A DNA stretch of 5,272 nucleotides from assembly GCA_019236485.1 (NCBI GenBank), contig JAFAIY010000469.1:1-5272 (forward strand), given 5' to 3'. The notes beneath the pieces are model-generated. The model did not search any database, had not been told where the DNA came from, and worked only from the letters and a program-made list of their open reading frames with translations. Of the stretch, positions 4,799-5,272 are shown piece by piece; the first letter of the stretch is position 1, and each line of letters opens with the position of its first letter. A program made the translations under genes and the position numbers. The stretch is from Comamonas sp. (GTDB lineage: Bacteria; Pseudomonadota; Gammaproteobacteria; Burkholderiales; Burkholderiaceae_C).

Positions 4799-5272
4799 AT
4801 GACCAGCCATCCTCTCTTGCAGTTTCGTGATTTCTGCACTGCAGACCTGCCCGTCATGGCCCTGGCCATGGGCGATGCCCGGGTCACGCAGTTCTATGGC
4901 CTGGAGACAGAGCAGACCGATCCCCAGGCCATCGCCCGCGAACAGCTCGCCTGGTACCAGCAGCAGACCGCGGCCGGCGAAGGCTGGTGGCAGGCCATCT
5001 GCGCGCAAGGCCAGGTGCTGGGTGCTGTAGGCGTCTATGACCGTGATGACGATGGCGACAGCGCCGAACTAGGCTACTGGCTGCTGTCCAGCCATTGGGG
5101 CCGGGGCTTGATGCGCCTGGCATTGCGCCAGTGGCTGCCCCTGGCCTTCGAGCAGCTGAAGCTGCACAGCGTCGTGGCCTATGTGGAGCCCGGGAACCTG
5201 GCCTCAAGCAAGCTGCTGACGGCGGCAGGCTTCACGCACGAAGGCTTGCTGCGCGAATGCACCAGGCGCGCA
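4799..5272 (+). CDS. GNAT family N-acetyltransferase, RimJ/RimL type (3' end outside the window)
   Basis: The frame runs from ATG 4799 to the right edge without a stop: 158 residues, probably lacking only some 15-25 at the C-terminus, since the family usually has about 170-185. It begins with the typical beta-1 and helix-1 block, LQFRDFCTADLPVMALAMGD. The acetyl-CoA binding region is ELGYWLLSSHWGRGLM (90-105), where HWGRGL fits the Q/R-x-x-G-x-G/A loop in the variant common in RimJ/RimL-like enzymes. Next comes VEPGNLASSKLLTAAGF (129-145) with the conserved Asn133 and Ser136 of the N-x-x-S helix start. Such enzymes acetylate N-terminal amines or small-molecule amines; the substrate cannot be told. 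The gene starts 22 bp after the hemH stop with no clear ribosome binding site, so cotranscription with hemH is likely. No functional link with heme synthesis is shown by the sequence. Confidence 0.92.
   Translation, partial: MTSHPLLQFRDFCTADLPVMALAMGDARVTQFYGLETEQTDPQAIAREQLAWYQQQTAAGEGWWQAICAQGQVLGAVGVYDRDDDGDSAELGYWLLSSHWGRGLMRLALRQWLPLAFEQLKLHSVVAYVEPGNLASSKLLTAAGFTHEGLLRECTRRA

Noticed and set aside
3685..4887. A 400-codon open frame on the minus strand, opposite hemH
   Set aside because: It lies almost wholly antisense to an unmistakable ferrochelatase, its translation shows no recognisable motif, and long antisense frames are common in GC-rich genes.

Overview
The window looks like chromosomal DNA of a GC-rich betaproteobacterium. 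Family Comamonadaceae (Comamonas, Delftia or Acidovorax-like) is the best guess. Three things point there: a ferrochelatase of the long beta-proteobacterial type, an orphan Bug-family (tripartite tricarboxylate transporter type) periplasmic binding protein, and a structured intergenic repeat that I recall from Comamonadaceae genomes. The genus is inferred by recognition, not by a search. I see no transposase, integrase, phage gene, CRISPR array, rRNA or tRNA.

Left part (1-1583, + strand). The window opens inside the C-terminal part of an FAD-dependent amine-oxidase-fold protein, most likely HpnE (hydroxysqualene dehydroxylase). A 167-bp gap follows, holding a weak hairpin and a tandem TTTGACAGCC direct repeat. 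Next comes a complete Bug/TTT substrate-binding protein with a twin-arginine-like signal peptide. No membrane partner (TctA/TctB type) lies beside it.

Middle (1584-3606). A compound hairpin repeat fills most of the gap between the convergent genes. Three minus-strand genes follow, transcribed right to left and closely spaced (45 and 41 bp): a HAD-IA phosphatase resembling YigB, a five-helix DUF2189 membrane protein, and a small two-helix DUF2788 membrane protein. They probably form one operon. The DUF2788 start lies at the foot of a hairpin whose loop carries its ribosome binding site.

Right part (3607-5272). A 72-bp divergent region separates the HAD gene from hemH (ferrochelatase, last step of protoheme synthesis). 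Neither start has a usable Shine-Dalgarno sequence, and each has a -10-like hexamer placed so that transcription would begin at or next to the start codon. hemH is followed after 22 bp by a RimJ/RimL-type GNAT acetyltransferase that runs off the right edge.

Most of the window is ordinary housekeeping and accessory chromosome. I do not see a convincing new defence or mobile system. The observations worth a second look are regulatory and structural: the repeat, the two unusual translation-start arrangements, the tandem direct repeat, and a conserved-looking but uncharacterised pair of membrane proteins.
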